Positions 1 through 9,363 are shown, counted from the first letter of the stretch. The stretch is 64,000 nt of DNA from Acidovorax radicis N35 (GCF_000204195.1 NZ_AFBG01000018.1:248001-312000); one strand, 5' to 3'. Numbers and translations: made by a program. The notes: generated from the letters alone by a model not told the origin.

Positions 1-907
1 GGGCGATGACCACGGGCGTGGAGCGGGGCTCCACGGTGCGCAGAATGCGTTCCAGGTCGGGGTTGGCCAGCACCAGGCAACCATCGGTGGCCAGCGGGGC
101 GCGGGCGAACTGGTCGGGCGGCGTGCCGTGCAGCCAGATGCCGCTGCCAGTCTTGCCCCGGCTCTGGTCCAGGGGGTTGGGGTAGTTGATGGGCAGGGCG
201 CCTGCGCCGTAGAAGTCCTTGAGCGTGGCGGGGTCCAGCCGGCTGGTGATGAAGTAGACCCCGAGCGGCGTGCGCTGGTCGCCTTCCAGGTTTTTCTCGA
301 TGCCCAGCTTGCCCACCGAGGCATAGTAGTCCGCAATCAGCTGCAGGCCCTTGGGGGTGTTCTCGAAAAGATACAGGCGTGAGCGCGAAGCGTCCACGGC
401 AATCGCATGGCGCGAGCGGGGCGAGAGCTCCAGGAACTGGGCTGGAATACTGTGTGCTGGCGGGCGGCTGCGTTGGGCGTCCACGCGCTGGCGCGACTCG
501 TTGCGCAGTTCTTCCAGGGTGGTGGCCACCTGCAGGCTGCGCGCCGTGTCGGGTTCTGGCACATCGCCCATGCGGCGGATGGGCCGTGTGCGTGACATCA
601 GCAGGTCGCCCACGGCCAGCTGCGCGAGCTGGAAGTTGGGATAGTCGCGCGCCAGGGTTTCTGCCTGGGCCAGCGCCTCGCGGCTGCGGCCTTCCGCGAT
701 GAGCTTGTAAACCGCCAGCAGGCGGGTTTCCGCCTGTCCGTCGCGCAGGTCGGGCGACTTGGCGGTGGCCGGTTCTGCCGCAGAGGGGGCGGCTGTGCGG
801 CCGACCTTGCCGCTCTGGGCGTGCGCGGGCGCCGCCTGCAGCAGTGCGGCGAGGAAAAAAGTGCCAGCCGCGGCACAGCGGCCTGGTGCGGACAGCTCCA
901 CAAACAT
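1..907 (-). CDS. L,D-transpeptidase (YkuD/ErfK family), 3' end outside the window
   Basis: This is a periplasmic L,D-transpeptidase, an enzyme that cross-links peptidoglycan stems or attaches proteins to them. I translated the frame by hand because it runs off the left edge; about 302 residues are visible. A hydrophobic Ala/Leu-rich stretch near residues 13-30 ending AHAQ looks like a signal peptide. Residues about 165-302 form the YkuD domain, with the catalytic signature seen as WLHGTP (His260) and TDGC (Cys277). ATG at 907 is the first in-frame ATG after the upstream stop, but no convincing ribosome site precedes it, so the start is tentative. The next gene upstream on the same strand encodes a TPR/NTF2-like protein, a pairing typical of this transpeptidase type. 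Confidence 0.85.
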   Translation of the reverse strand, partial: MFVELSAPGRCAAAGTFFLAALLQAAPAHAQSGKVGRTAAPSAAEPATAKSPDLRDGQAETRLLAVYKLIAEGRSREALAQAETLARDYPNFQLAQLAVGDLLMSRTRPIRRMGDVPEPDTARSLQVATTLEELRNESRQRVDAQRSRPPAHSIPAQFLELSPRSRHAIAVDASRSRLYLFENTPKGLQLIADYYASVGKLGIEKNLEGDQRTPLGVYFITSRLDPATLKDFYGAGALPINYPNPLDQSRGKTGSGIWLHGTPPDQFARAPLATDGCLVLANPDLERILRTVEPRSTPVVIA

Positions 908-989
908 GCGCGGTTTCAGGTTCAGGCCTTCAGGGGCGGGCCGCAGAAAACGCCCGCGCTGCAGGCGCAGGCCCGGTCGGGGCTCAAGG

Positions 990-2096
990 TCAACCGCCGG
1001 TGGATTCGCGGACGATGGTCCAGCGGCCGTTGTGGTTCACCAGATCCAGCGTCTTGCGGCTGGTTACATTGAGAGCATCGGCGGTGTAGGCTTGGCGAAA
1101 GCGGGCAGTGGCCTTGCTGCCATTGACCGCAACGCTGATATCGGATAGCTGGACGCTGATCTTGGATTTGCCCACGATGCGCGCCTCGCGCTCTTTTTCC
1201 CAGACGGCGCGCGTCTGGCGACCGGGTGGATCGAAGGATTTGTCGTAGGCACCCAGGTAGCCTGGCATGTCTTTGGAGGACCAGGCGGTGGCCCATGCCT
1301 GCACGGCGGATGTGACGGCCTGGACGGTGGCAGCGTCGCTCGCCGCTGCTGGGGCGGTGGCGGGTGCTGCGGCAGCCGCCTGGGTTTGGGTTGTCGCAGG
1401 AGCGGGTGTAGCGGCGGGAGCTGGCGCTGGTGCCGGTGTGGGGGCTGCCGCCGGGGCCGGTGCAGGCGCTGGGGCGGCTGCGGTTGGCGCGGGCCGCTGC
1501 GTGGCCACTATGGCGGGGGCCGGCGCGGTAGCGGGTGCGGTGGCAGCAGGACGGCCTGGCTTGCCGGTGGCATCGGGTGCGAACAATTCGCGGATCAGCG
1601 CCAGCTTGGGTTTGACGGAGTTAGCGTTGGTGGCATCGAGCTGCAGCGCCTTGTTGTATGCCTGGCTGGCGAGCTTGGCGTAGATGTCGCCGAGGTTCTC
1701 GTGGGCGGTGGCGTAGCTGGGGTTGGTGCGGATCGCCATCTCCAGTGCCGTGCGGGCCTTGTCCAGCTGGTTCTGGTTGGCGTAAAGCACTGCCAGGTTG
1801 TTGTAGGGCTCGGGCAGCTCGGGATATTCTTCCGTCAGCTTGGTGAAGGTGGTGATGGCATCGGCGGGCTTGCCCGAATCTGCCTGCGCCACGCCGCGCA
1901 GGAAGCGCAACTGCGGGTCGCGTGGGTTGGCTGCCAGACGCTGGTCGGCCTTGGCGAGCGCGTCGGCGGGCTTGCCGGCCTTGATCAGCTGGGTGATTTC
2001 CGTGTAGTCGTCGGCCTGGGCCGCGCCAGTGCCCACAAGCGCGGTCAGTGCCAGCAGGCGCAGGAGGCGTGGAAGTGTGCGGCGGACTTGCTTCAT
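990..2096 (-). CDS. TPR protein with C-terminal NTF2-like (Cds6-type) domain, exported
   Basis: The protein has 368 residues from the chosen start. A basic N-terminus and hydrophobic core ending GAAQADD form a signal peptide. Residues about 25-150 are tetratricopeptide repeats (for example the segment beginning PEPYNNLAVLYA). A long Ala/Pro-rich linker of PAPAPA-type repeats follows at roughly residues 175-255, encoded by GC-rich repetitive DNA around 1340-1560. The last 110 residues resemble the NTF2-like domain found with L,D-transpeptidases. The frame is open to an upstream ATG at 2177, but only the ATG at 2096 places the signal peptide at the terminus. The role is inferred to be cell-wall related because the L,D-transpeptidase gene lies 82 bases downstream on the same strand. 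Confidence 0.75.
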   Translation of the reverse strand: MKQVRRTLPRLLRLLALTALVGTGAAQADDYTEITQLIKAGKPADALAKADQRLAANPRDPQLRFLRGVAQADSGKPADAITTFTKLTEEYPELPEPYNNLAVLYANQNQLDKARTALEMAIRTNPSYATAHENLGDIYAKLASQAYNKALQLDATNANSVKPKLALIRELFAPDATGKPGRPAATAPATAPAPAIVATQRPAPTAAAPAPAPAPAAAPTPAPAPAPAATPAPATTQTQAAAAAPATAPAAASDAATVQAVTSAVQAWATAWSSKDMPGYLGAYDKSFDPPGRQTRAVWEKEREARIVGKSKISVQLSDISVAVNGSKATARFRQAYTADALNVTSRKTLDLVNHNGRWTIVRESTGG

Positions 2097-2308
2097 GGGG
2101 GCTTCAAAGGTGTTGGGCAGCGTCTGTCCCGGGCGGGGGCTTATACTGCGGCGGATTGTAGCTGAGGGGGTTGTCATGACGGTACGCTGTTGCCGCGGGT
2201 GATTTCGCTAGAGGCCCCTCGCTGGGCCAACCCCCACCAAGGGGCCGCCGCCCCCTGCTGCCGGGGCTCATTTCGCCCACCCCATCAAGTCTCCGTTACT
2301 GAAATCCC

Positions 2309-3691
2309 ATGAGTTTGCGCATCTACAACACGCTGTCGCGTGCATTGGAAGACTTTTCCCCGCTCGAACCTGGCCATGTGCGCATGTATGTGTGCGGCAT
2401 GACCATCTATGACCTGTGCCACATCGGGCACGCCCGCATGATGATGGCGTTCGATGTCGTGCAGCGCTGGCTGAAAAGCAGTGGCTACCGCGTCACCTAT
2501 GTGCGCAACATCACGGACATTGACGACAAGATCATCAAGCGCGCGCTGGAGCGGGGCATCACCATCCGCGCCCTCACCGACGAGATGATCGCCGCCATGC
2601 ACCAGGACATCGGTCTGCTGGGCATCGAGCCGCCCTCGGTCGAACCCCGCGCCACCGAATACGTGCCCCAGATGCTCTCGCTCATCGGCCAGTTGGAAGG
2701 CAAGGGCCTGGCCTACCGCGCCAGCAACGGTGACGTGAACTATTCCGTGCGCAAGTTCGACGGCTACGGGAAGCTGTCGGGCAAGTCGCTCGATGAACTC
2801 CGGGCGGGTGAACGCGTGGCGGTGCTCGACGGCAAGGAAGACCCACTCGACTTCGTGCTGTGGAAGTCCTCCAAGCCCGAGGAGCCGCCCGAGGCCAAGT
2901 GGGACAGCGAATTCGGCTCCGGCCGCCCTGGCTGGCACATCGAATGCTCTGCCATGTGCGGCGCCACGCTGGGCGAGACGTTTGACATTCACGGCGGCGG
3001 GGCCGATTTGCAGTTCCCGCACCACGAAAATGAGATCGCCCAGAGCGAGGGCGCCACCGGCAAGCCGCTGGCCAAGTTCTGGGTGCACAACGGCTTCGTG
3101 CGGGTCGACAACGAGAAGATGTCCAAGAGCCTGGGCAACTTCTTCACCATCCGCGACGTGCTCAATACCTACGACGCGGAGACGGTGCGCTTTTTCATCG
3201 TGCGCGCCCACTACCGCAGTGCGCTGAACTACAGCGATGCCCATCTGGACGACGCGCGCCAGGCCTTGAAGCGCCTGTACACCGCGCTGAGCCTGGTGGC
3301 ACCCGCCGATGTGGCAAGCATTGATTGGGCCGACCCTCACGCCGCGCGCTTCAAGGCGGCAATGAACGAAGACTTCGGCACGCCCGAGGCGGTGGCCGTG
3401 CTGTTTGACCTGGCCGGTGAAGTCAACAAGACACGTTCAGCCGGGCTGGCGGGACTGCTCAAGGCGCTCGGAGATTGCCTGGGCATCTTGCAAGGTGACC
3501 CCAAAACCTTCCTGCAGGCGGGGGCGGGCGGGGTGGACGAGGCGGACATCCAGGCGCAGATTGCGGCCCGCGCTGCGGCCAAGGCGGCCAAGAACTTCGC
3601 GGAGGCCGACCGCATTCGCAATGCGCTGCTGGCCCAGGGCATCGTGCTGAAGGACTCCGCCGCAGGCACCACCTGGGAAGCTGCGCAGTGA
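2309..3691 (+). CDS. cysS: cysteinyl-tRNA synthetase
   Basis: This class I synthetase charges tRNA-Cys with cysteine in the cytoplasm. The 460-residue length matches the bacterial enzyme (about 461 in E. coli). Cys29 in YVCGMTIYD is a zinc ligand that discriminates cysteine, the HIGH signature is HIGH at residues 38-41, and KMSKS is at 270-274. Further zinc-site residues lie in HIECSAMC and HHENE. The start is the ATG at 2309; there is no strong ribosome site in front of it. A glycosylase gene follows 48 bases downstream in the same direction, an order I recall from Acidovorax-like genomes. Confidence 0.97.
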   Translation: MSLRIYNTLSRALEDFSPLEPGHVRMYVCGMTIYDLCHIGHARMMMAFDVVQRWLKSSGYRVTYVRNITDIDDKIIKRALERGITIRALTDEMIAAMHQDIGLLGIEPPSVEPRATEYVPQMLSLIGQLEGKGLAYRASNGDVNYSVRKFDGYGKLSGKSLDELRAGERVAVLDGKEDPLDFVLWKSSKPEEPPEAKWDSEFGSGRPGWHIECSAMCGATLGETFDIHGGGADLQFPHHENEIAQSEGATGKPLAKFWVHNGFVRVDNEKMSKSLGNFFTIRDVLNTYDAETVRFFIVRAHYRSALNYSDAHLDDARQALKRLYTALSLVAPADVASIDWADPHAARFKAAMNEDFGTPEAVAVLFDLAGEVNKTRSAGLAGLLKALGDCLGILQGDPKTFLQAGAGGVDEADIQAQIAARAAAKAAKNFAEADRIRNALLAQGIVLKDSAAGTTWEAAQ

Positions 3692-3710
3692 TCTTCAAAT
3701 CTCTAGTGAA

Positions 3711-3763
3711 AAACGCCCCTGCGGCAGACAGGGTTTGCGGTGGCTGCTACTAAAAAAATAGCG
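3711..3763 (+). repeat. possible degenerate copy of dispersed repeat (copy G)
   Basis: The segment ends with a TGCTACTAAAAAAATAGC element that resembles the 3' half of the better copies at 22391 and 63851, preceded by an imperfect palindromic GC-rich part. It spans the end of the intergenic gap and the first codons of the glycosylase gene. The match is weaker than for the other copies. Confidence 0.35.
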
Positions 3764-4411
3764 CCAGATGCCCTGGTTGCAGAACCCGCGCTGGCCACGC
3801 CCGACTACTGGTCCGAGGCGTGCAAACACCTGGTGAAGAAGGACCGGGTGATGAAGCGCCTGATCCCGCAGTTTGGCGATGCCGCATTGCAGAAACGCGG
3901 CGACGCGTTCACCACGCTGGCGCGGTCGATCGTGGGCCAGCAGGTCTCGGTGAAGGCCGCGCAGACCGTGTGGGAGCGTTTTGTTGCGCTCCCCCGCAGC
4001 ATGAAGCCCGCCTCCGTGCTCAAGCTGAAAATCGACGACATGCGTGCTGCCGGCCTGTCGGCCCGCAAAGTGGACTACCTGGTGGACCTCGCCATCCACT
4101 TTGAAGAAGGCAAGCTGCACGTGAAGGACTGGGCGGCGATGGACGACGAAGCCATCATTGCCGAGCTGGTCGCCATCCGCGGCATTGGCCGCTGGACGGC
4201 GGAGATGTTCCTGATCTTCTATCTGATGCGGCCCAACGTATTGCCCCTGGACGACCCAGGGTTGATCGCCGGCATCAGCCACAACTATTTCTCGGGCGAC
4301 CCCGTCAGCCGCAGCGACGCCCGCGAGGTGGCCGAGGCCTGGAAGCCCTGGAGCAGTGTGGCGACTTGGTATATTTGGCGCTCGCTCGACCCATTGCCCG
4401 TTGCTAACTGA
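3740..4411 (+). CDS. DNA-3-methyladenine glycosylase II (AlkA-type, HhH-GPD)
   Basis: This base-excision repair enzyme removes alkylated purines from DNA. It has 223 residues, short as expected for the AlkA-like HhH-GPD proteins that lack the E. coli N-terminal domain. The helix-hairpin-helix is at residues about 146-158 (IRGIGRWTAEMFL), and the catalytic aspartate is Asp171 or Asp172 in LPLDDPGL. Residues QQVSVKAAQTVW form the conserved core helix. The first usable start is a GTG at 3740; the next ATG, at 3850, would cut into the fold. The first codons fall in a sequence that resembles the dispersed repeat described elsewhere in this window, so the N-terminal dozen residues may be repeat-derived. 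Confidence 0.9.
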   Translation: MAATKKIAPDALVAEPALATPDYWSEACKHLVKKDRVMKRLIPQFGDAALQKRGDAFTTLARSIVGQQVSVKAAQTVWERFVALPRSMKPASVLKLKIDDMRAAGLSARKVDYLVDLAIHFEEGKLHVKDWAAMDDEAIIAELVAIRGIGRWTAEMFLIFYLMRPNVLPLDDPGLIAGISHNYFSGDPVSRSDAREVAEAWKPWSSVATWYIWRSLDPLPVAN

Positions 4412-4498
4412 CGCGCTTTAGAAAACTCGTTAACCGTCGGTTACAGTGCGTGCCATTCATGGCAGCCGCAACCGTCGCGATCCCCTAGGAGAAAAACG

Positions 4499-5476
4499 TT
4501 GGCGAAAAAAACCTTTCTGGATTTCGAACAGCCGATTGCTGAACTCGAATCCAAAATCGAAGAACTGCGCTACGTGCAGACCGAGAGTGCCGTCGATATC
4601 TCGGAAGAGATCGACCAGCTGAGCAAGAAGAGCCAGCAACTCACCAAAGACATTTACAGCGAACTGTCGCCCTGGCAGATCACGAAGATTGCCCGCCACC
4701 CCGAGCGTCCCTACACGCTCGACTACGTGCGTGACATCTTCACCGACTTTGTCGAACTGCATGGCGACCGCCACTATTCAGACGACCTGTCTATCGTGGG
4801 TGGGTTGGCGCGTTTCAACGGCCACGCCTGCATGGTGCTGGGCCACCAGAAGGGGCGCGACACGAAGGAGCGCGCGATGCGCAACTTCGGCATGAGCAAG
4901 CCCGAGGGCTACCGCAAGGCCCTGCGCCTCATGAAAACGGCCGAGAAGTTCAAGCTGCCCGTGTTCACTTTTGTGGATACGCCCGGAGCCTATCCCGGCA
5001 TTGACGCCGAGGAGCGCGGCCAGTCCGAGGCCATCGGCCGCAACATCTTCGAGATGGCGCAGCTGGAAGTGCCCATCATCACCACCATCATTGGCGAAGG
5101 CGGCTCCGGCGGCGCACTGGCCATCAGCGTGGGCGACCAGGTCGTGATGCTGCAGTACGCCATCTATTCGGTCATCAGCCCAGAAGGCTGCGCCTCCATC
5201 CTCTGGAAAACCAGCGACAAAGCCCAGGAGGCTGCCGATGCCCTGGGCATTACCGCCCACCGCCTGAAGGCCCTGGGTCTGGTGGACAAGATCGTGAGCG
5301 AGCCCGTGGGCGGTGCCCACCGCGACCACAAGCAGATGGCCGCCTTTCTGAAGCGCGCGCTGGGCGACGCGTTCCGTCAGGTGGCCGACCTCAAGACCAA
5401 AGACCTGCTGGACCGCCGCTACGAGCGCTTGCAGAGCTACGGCCGCTTCAGCGACACCAAGGCCGACAGCCGCTGA
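4499..5476 (+). CDS. accA: acetyl-CoA carboxylase carboxyltransferase subunit alpha
   Basis: AccA forms the carboxyltransferase with AccD and makes malonyl-CoA for fatty acid synthesis. The protein has 325 residues (319 in E. coli). The N-terminal helical segment, [17 protein letters not shown], is typical of the alpha subunit, and the crotonase-like core carries the glycine-rich [14 protein letters not shown] and the PEGCASILW motif. The start codon is TTG at 4499, preceded by a TAGGAG ribosome site about ten bases upstream; no in-frame ATG lies near enough to keep the family N-terminus. A hairpin terminator follows the stop codon. Confidence 0.97.
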   Translation: MAKKTFLDFEQPIAELESKIEELRYVQTESAVDISEEIDQLSKKSQQLTKDIYSELSPWQITKIARHPERPYTLDYVRDIFTDFVELHGDRHYSDDLSIVGGLARFNGHACMVLGHQKGRDTKERAMRNFGMSKPEGYRKALRLMKTAEKFKLPVFTFVDTPGAYPGIDAEERGQSEAIGRNIFEMAQLEVPIITTIIGEGGSGGALAISVGDQVVMLQYAIYSVISPEGCASILWKTSDKAQEAADALGITAHRLKALGLVDKIVSEPVGGAHRDHKQMAAFLKRALGDAFRQVADLKTKDLLDRRYERLQSYGRFSDTKADSR

Positions 5477-5506
5477 GCGATTGGCAGTCTCTCGCGCATT
5501 GCGCCC

Positions 5507-5535
5507 ACGGCCCTTCGGGGCCGTTGTTGTTTTTG
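5507..5535 (+). terminator. rho-independent terminator after accA
   Basis: A 7-bp GC-rich stem (ACGGCCC / GGGCCGT) closes a TTCG tetraloop and is followed by a T-rich tract (TGTTGTTTTT). It lies 30 bases after the accA stop and before the chemoreceptor gene. Confidence 0.85.
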
Positions 5536-5641
5536 CAGCCAGAACCTGGCGCCCTGCGCACTTACCCCGACTGGCGCACAGCCTGATACCGGATGTAACA
5601 TGGCCCACGGCCGCCCGTGCGGTTGGATGAAGGGGTGCTCC

Positions 5642-7495
5642 ATGTCGCTTCTGAAGACTCTCAAGGGCCAGATCCTCGCGCTGTCTGCCATGTGCATGAT
5701 CGCTGCCCTGCTGGTGTTGACCCTGGTCAACTACCTTTCGGCGCGCGGGCAGGCACAGATCTCGCTGGCTGAAGAGGGGCTGGCTACCGCCAAAAGCCAC
5801 GCCGAGACCATCGAGGAGTGGGCCCGGGCCAAGGCCGCGATCATCGCTGCGTCCGTCACCGCCTTTGAAGAGCCCGAGCCCGCCAAGCCGCTGGCCCTGC
5901 TGCGTGACGCAGGCAAGTTCAGCACGGCTTACTTTGGCTATGCCGACAAGAAGTATGTGTTTTCCGAAGCGCGCAATTTGCCCGCCGACTATGACCCCAC
6001 TGCGCGGCCCTGGTACAAACAGGCGGCGCAGGCCGGCACATCGGTGGTCACGCCACCCTACATTTCAGCGTCTGACCAGAAGCTTGTTGTGACGTTCGCC
6101 ACTCCGGTCGGCGCAGGCACAGCCCTCAAGGGCGTAGCGGCGGGCGACGTCTACATGGAGTCGGTGGTGGCCAACGTAGCCTCCATCCGGCCCACGCCCC
6201 AGAGCTTCGGTTTCCTGGTGGCAGCCGATGGCAAGATCATTGCCCACCGCGATCAGGCGCTCACCCTCAAGCCCATTGCGGAGCTTTCCAAAGACCTTGC
6301 CATCGACAAACTGGTGGCAGCCGCCAAAGACAGCAGCACCCTGCTGCCAGCAGACATTGGGGGGCGCAGCCGCCTGCTGAGCGTGGTCCCCATTGCGGGC
6401 ACCTCGTGGATGCTGGTGGTGGCGCTGGATGAGAGCGAGGCAATGGCTCCCATCCGCTCGATGTTGGCCACATCCCTGGTCTCCAGCGTGCTGGTTCTGG
6501 TGGTGGCCGTGGGGCTGCTCGGCGTGATCCTGACCCGGCGCCTGCGCCAGCTGACCTTGGTGCGCGACGCCATGCACGAGATCGGTGCGGGCGACGGGGA
6601 CCTCTCGCGCCGCATCGACGCGCAGGGCGAGGACGAACTGGCACAAATTGCCGCCAGCTTCAACAGCTTTGCGGGCAAGCTCTCGGGGGTGCTGGCGCAG
6701 ATCCGCGATGCGAGCAGCTCGGTGCGTGTGGCCGCCGAAGAGATTGCCACCGGCAACCAGGACCTGAGTGGGCGCACCGAGCTCACGGCGTCTAGCCTGC
6801 AGGAGACCTCGGCCTCCATGCAGCAACTGACCGAAACCGTGCGCCACAACGCAGACTCTGCCCGGCAGGCCAACCAGCTGGTGGCCCAGGCGTCCAGCGT
6901 GGCGCAGCACGGCGGACAGGTGGTGGGCAACGTGGTGACCACCATGGAGCAGATCAACGCCGCGTCGCGCAAGATCAACGACATCATTGGCGTGATCGAC
7001 GGCATTGCCTTTCAGACCAACATCCTCGCGCTGAATGCGGCGGTGGAGGCTGCACGCGCCGGCGAGCAAGGTCGTGGCTTTGCAGTGGTCGCGAGTGAAG
7101 TGCGCAGCCTGGCCGGGCGCAGTGCGGAGGCTGCCAAGGAAATCAAGCAGCTCATCAGCGCGTCGGTGGAACAGGTGGAAAACGGCTCGCGGCTGGTGCA
7201 CGACGCGGGTACCACCATGAACGACATCGTGACCTCGGTGCAGCGCGTGACGGACATCATGGCCGAGATCACGGCATCCACCAACGAACAGAGCACGAGC
7301 ATCAACGAGGTGGGGCAGGCGGTATCGCACCTTGACCAGATGACCCAGCAGAACGCCGCGCTGGTGGAGCAAAGCGCCGCAGCCGCGCAGAGCCTCAAGG
7401 ACCAGTCGGTGCGGCTGTCGGAGGTGGTGGGCACGTTCCGTCTGTCCTCCGATGCCTCGCATGTCGCACCGCGTTTGTCTGCACCGGTTGCTTGA
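5642..7495 (+). CDS. methyl-accepting chemotaxis protein with periplasmic Cache sensor
   Basis: This inner-membrane chemoreceptor signals through CheA/CheW. It has 617 residues from the chosen start. The first membrane helix is near residues 10-32, followed by a periplasmic region of about 240 residues with the dCACHE-type motif RPWYKQA, and the second membrane helix follows [16 protein letters not shown] domain follows ([15 protein letters not shown]), then the cytoplasmic four-helix bundle with the hairpin tip [21 protein letters not shown] chose ATG 5642 rather than 5600 because it has AAGGGG about 11 bases upstream and gives a normal N-terminus. No C-terminal CheR-binding pentapeptide is visible. 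The ligand is unknown. Confidence 0.93.
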   Translation: MSLLKTLKGQILALSAMCMIAALLVLTLVNYLSARGQAQISLAEEGLATAKSHAETIEEWARAKAAIIAASVTAFEEPEPAKPLALLRDAGKFSTAYFGYADKKYVFSEARNLPADYDPTARPWYKQAAQAGTSVVTPPYISASDQKLVVTFATPVGAGTALKGVAAGDVYMESVVANVASIRPTPQSFGFLVAADGKIIAHRDQALTLKPIAELSKDLAIDKLVAAAKDSSTLLPADIGGRSRLLSVVPIAGTSWMLVVALDESEAMAPIRSMLATSLVSSVLVLVVAVGLLGVILTRRLRQLTLVRDAMHEIGAGDGDLSRRIDAQGEDELAQIAASFNSFAGKLSGVLAQIRDASSSVRVAAEEIATGNQDLSGRTELTASSLQETSASMQQLTETVRHNADSARQANQLVAQASSVAQHGGQVVGNVVTTMEQINAASRKINDIIGVIDGIAFQTNILALNAAVEAARAGEQGRGFAVVASEVRSLAGRSAEAAKEIKQLISASVEQVENGSRLVHDAGTTMNDIVTSVQRVTDIMAEITASTNEQSTSINEVGQAVSHLDQMTQQNAALVEQSAAAAQSLKDQSVRLSEVVGTFRLSSDASHVAPRLSAPVA

Positions 7496-7522
7496 TGGGG
7501 CAAAGAGTGTGAGAAGAAGGGA

Positions 7523-7546
7523 GGGCGCCCGCGATAATCGGCGCCC
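7523..7546 (+). other. intergenic hairpin between the chemoreceptor gene and tilS
   Basis: A perfect 7-bp stem (GGGCGCC / GGCGCCC) flanks a 10-base loop. No T-tract follows, so it is not a canonical terminator. The remaining sequence up to tilS shows no gene. Confidence 0.4.
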
Positions 7547-7623
7547 ATGTACTCCCGCCCTGTCCATTGCTTTTGTGCACCTGATGCGGCACCACCGTTT
7601 CGTGGCGCAGGCCGGGTGCCGGA

Positions 7624-8589
7624 ATGACCCAATCGTTCGATGCTGCCATGCAGGCGTTTGCGCCCGCACTGCCGCTGGCCGTGGGGCTGAGCGGCGGGGC
7701 CGACTCCACGGCACTGCTGCTGGCCTGTGCGCGCCGTTGGCCCGGGCAGGTGCGGGCCATCCATGTGCACCACGGCCTGCAGGCGGCGGCCGATGGGTTC
7801 GAGCAACATTGCGCTGCCTTGTGCCAAGACCTTGGTGTGCCGCTGTGGGTGGAGCGGCCGGACGCCCGCCACGCCCCTGGCCAGAGCCCCGAAGATGCTG
7901 CCAGGCAGGCAAGATACAAGGCTTTTGAGGCTGTAGCGCTTGCCAGTAAAGCGCAATTAGCTATTAAATCAATAGCGATTGCACAACACGCGGACGATCA
8001 GGCCGAGACGCTGCTGCTGGCGCTGTCGCGTGGCGCGGGCGTTGCCGGGCTGGCCGCCATGCCTGCCCGCTGGGAACGCGCCGGCGTGGTGTGGTACCGC
8101 CCGTTGCTGCCGGTGGCCGCCATAGACATCCGCAGCTGGCTGCGGGCGCAGGGGCAGGGTTGGGTGGAAGACCCCACCAACACCGACCAGCGCTACACCC
8201 GCAACCGTATTCGTGCACAACTGTTGCCTGCACTGGAGGCCGCCTTTCCCGCGTTTCGCGATACGTTCGCCCGCTCGGCATCCAACGCCGCGCAGGCGGC
8301 GGAACTGCAGGGCGAACTGGCGCAGCAGGATCTGGCACAGGTCGGCGTACCGCCGCAGATTACCGCGCTGCAGGGCTTGAGCCGGACGCGCCAGGCGAAT
8401 GTGCTGCGCCACTGGTTGCGCCAGTTTCACCACACCACGCCCGCGGCGGCGCAGCTGGGCGAGTTGCTGGATCAGGTGGCCGTCTGCACAACACGCGGCC
8501 ACCGCATCCACATCAAGGTGGGGCGTGGATTTGTGGTACGGGCCGGGCCAAATATCGATTGGCACAGTCCCCAGGTTTTGGTCCCCTGA
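7624..8589 (+). CDS. tilS: tRNA(Ile)-lysidine synthetase
   Basis: TilS converts the wobble cytidine of tRNA-Ile(CAU) to lysidine, an essential modification. The protein has 321 residues, consistent with the shorter TilS form. The N-terminal PP-loop is SGGADST (residues about 23-29), with VHHGLQ and AQHADDQAETLLL further on. The C-terminal part is the TilS-specific helical domain. Between DAARQARYK and AQHADDQ, residues about 100-119 are encoded by a copy of the dispersed repeat seen elsewhere in this window (7921-7980), kept in frame. The protein is therefore probably still made, but this loop is repeat-derived. Confidence 0.93.
   Translation: MTQSFDAAMQAFAPALPLAVGLSGGADSTALLLACARRWPGQVRAIHVHHGLQAAADGFEQHCAALCQDLGVPLWVERPDARHAPGQSPEDAARQARYKAFEAVALASKAQLAIKSIAIAQHADDQAETLLLALSRGAGVAGLAAMPARWERAGVVWYRPLLPVAAIDIRSWLRAQGQGWVEDPTNTDQRYTRNRIRAQLLPALEAAFPAFRDTFARSASNAAQAAELQGELAQQDLAQVGVPPQITALQGLSRTRQANVLRHWLRQFHHTTPAAAQLGELLDQVAVCTTRGHRIHIKVGRGFVVRAGPNIDWHSPQVLVP
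7921..7980 (+). repeat. dispersed repeat, copy A, inside tilS
   Basis: This 60-base segment aligns by eye with copy D (22391-22450): both begin GCTTTT, contain GCGCTTG, TAAAGCGC and TAGCTATTAAA in the same order, and end with an ATAGC element. It is less GC-rich than the surrounding tilS sequence. It is in frame and adds no stop codon to tilS. Confidence 0.75.
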
Positions 8590-8657
8590 TCGCACGAACA
8601 TTGGCGGCGCGCCACAACCGTGTTTTGCCTGGCGCCGTGGCTTCGGAGGCGTCACCC

Positions 8658-9305
8658 CAACAATTCCAATGGCATGGATCGTTCACGAAGAAGCCGGGTC
8701 CGGCACACTGATCACTTGTGAGGAAGACGAAAAAAATGGAACAAGCCGTTGTATCCGGCATCGCTTGCAACCGCGACGAAGCCAAGATCTCCGTGCTGGG
8801 CGTGCCCGGCAAGCCCGGCATCGCCTACCTGATCCTGGGCGCAGTGGCCGAGGCCAACATCGAAGTGGACGTGAACATCCAGAACGTGGGCAAGGACGGC
8901 AAGACCGACTTCAGTTTCACGGTCCATCGCGGCGACTGTGCGCGCACGGTGGACTTGCTCAAGGAAAAAGTGGCGCCTGCACTGGGCGTGCAAGAGGTCG
9001 TTGGCGACACCAAGATCTGCAAGGTCAGCATCGTCGGCATCGGCATGCGCAGCCATGTGGGCGTGGCCAGCAAGATGTTCCGCGCACTGAGCGAAGAGGG
9101 CATCAACGTCCAGATGATCTCCACCTCAGAAATCAAGACGTCGGTCGTGATTGACGAAAAGGACGTCGAACTGGCCGTGCGCAGCCTGCACAAGGCGTTC
9201 GAGCTGGACCAGGAAGCCGCCGAAACCGCCAGAAGCGCCTCAGAAATGGGGCATAATAGCGGGATTGGAAACGTGACCGAGTGGCCGAAGGTGCTCCCCT
9301 GCTAA
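8658..9305 (+). pseudogene. lysC: truncated, frameshifted aspartate kinase (ACT domains only)
   Basis: Aspartokinase normally has about 420 residues, with a kinase domain followed by two ACT domains. Here the kinase domain is absent. Homology starts with the linker SGTLIT.EEDEK, encoded around 8700-8734, and the ACT pair follows from MEQAVVSGIA (ATG 8736) through VGDTKICKVSIVGIGMRSH. The linker and the ACT region are in different frames because the A-run at 8730-8736 has one base too many. Residues I remember as conserved in this family are altered (for example GVPGKPGIAYLI for GVPDKPGIAYQI, and DVNIQNVG for DVIIQNVS). The frame also runs on into the tRNA-Ser gene and stops in its anticodon loop. 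GAGGAAG lies about ten bases before ATG 8736, so an ACT-only peptide could still be translated. A complete lysC must exist elsewhere if the cell is prototrophic. Confidence 0.8.
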
Positions 9306-9359
9306 GGGAGTATGGGGTGTAGAGCCTCATCGAGGGTTCGAATCCCTCCGTTTCCGCCA
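9267..9359 (+). tRNA. tRNA-Ser(GCU)
   Basis: The acceptor arms GGAAACG and CGTTTCC pair perfectly. The anticodon arm CTCCC-CTGCTAA-GGGAG presents anticodon GCT at 9301-9303, reading AGC/AGU. A long class II variable arm (GGGGTGTAGAGCCTC) identifies a serine tRNA. The T arm is GAGGG-TTCGAAT-CCCTC, and the CCA end is encoded (9357-9359). The frame of the decayed lysC fragment reads into its 5' half. Confidence 0.97.
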
Positions 9360-9363
9360 AGAT

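Noticed and set aside
1340..1560. Possible tandem repeat or CRISPR-like array in a GC-rich repetitive tract
   Set aside because: The repetition encodes a Pro/Ala linker in the TPR protein, with no regular repeat-spacer structure.
2213..2246. GGCCCCT / AGGGGCC inverted repeat upstream of cysS
   Set aside because: The loop is about 20 bases and no T-tract follows; similar GC-rich pairings are frequent in intergenic DNA of this composition, so no function can be supported.
2285..3340. Open frame of 351 codons antisense to cysS
   Set aside because: The translation has no recognisable protein features, and cysS is certain.
6065..7912. Open frame of 615 codons antisense to the chemoreceptor and tilS
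   Set aside because: The composition is His/Arg/Gly-rich with no domain, and it crosses two well-supported genes and their intergenic gap.
8718..8736. GTG at 8718 as a genuine start of an intact small ACT-domain gene
   Set aside because: The codons between GTG 8718 and ATG 8736 correspond, in the other frame, to the linker of aspartokinase, so the frame is a product of the frameshift. A pseudogene is the simpler reading, although ATG 8736 could still be used.
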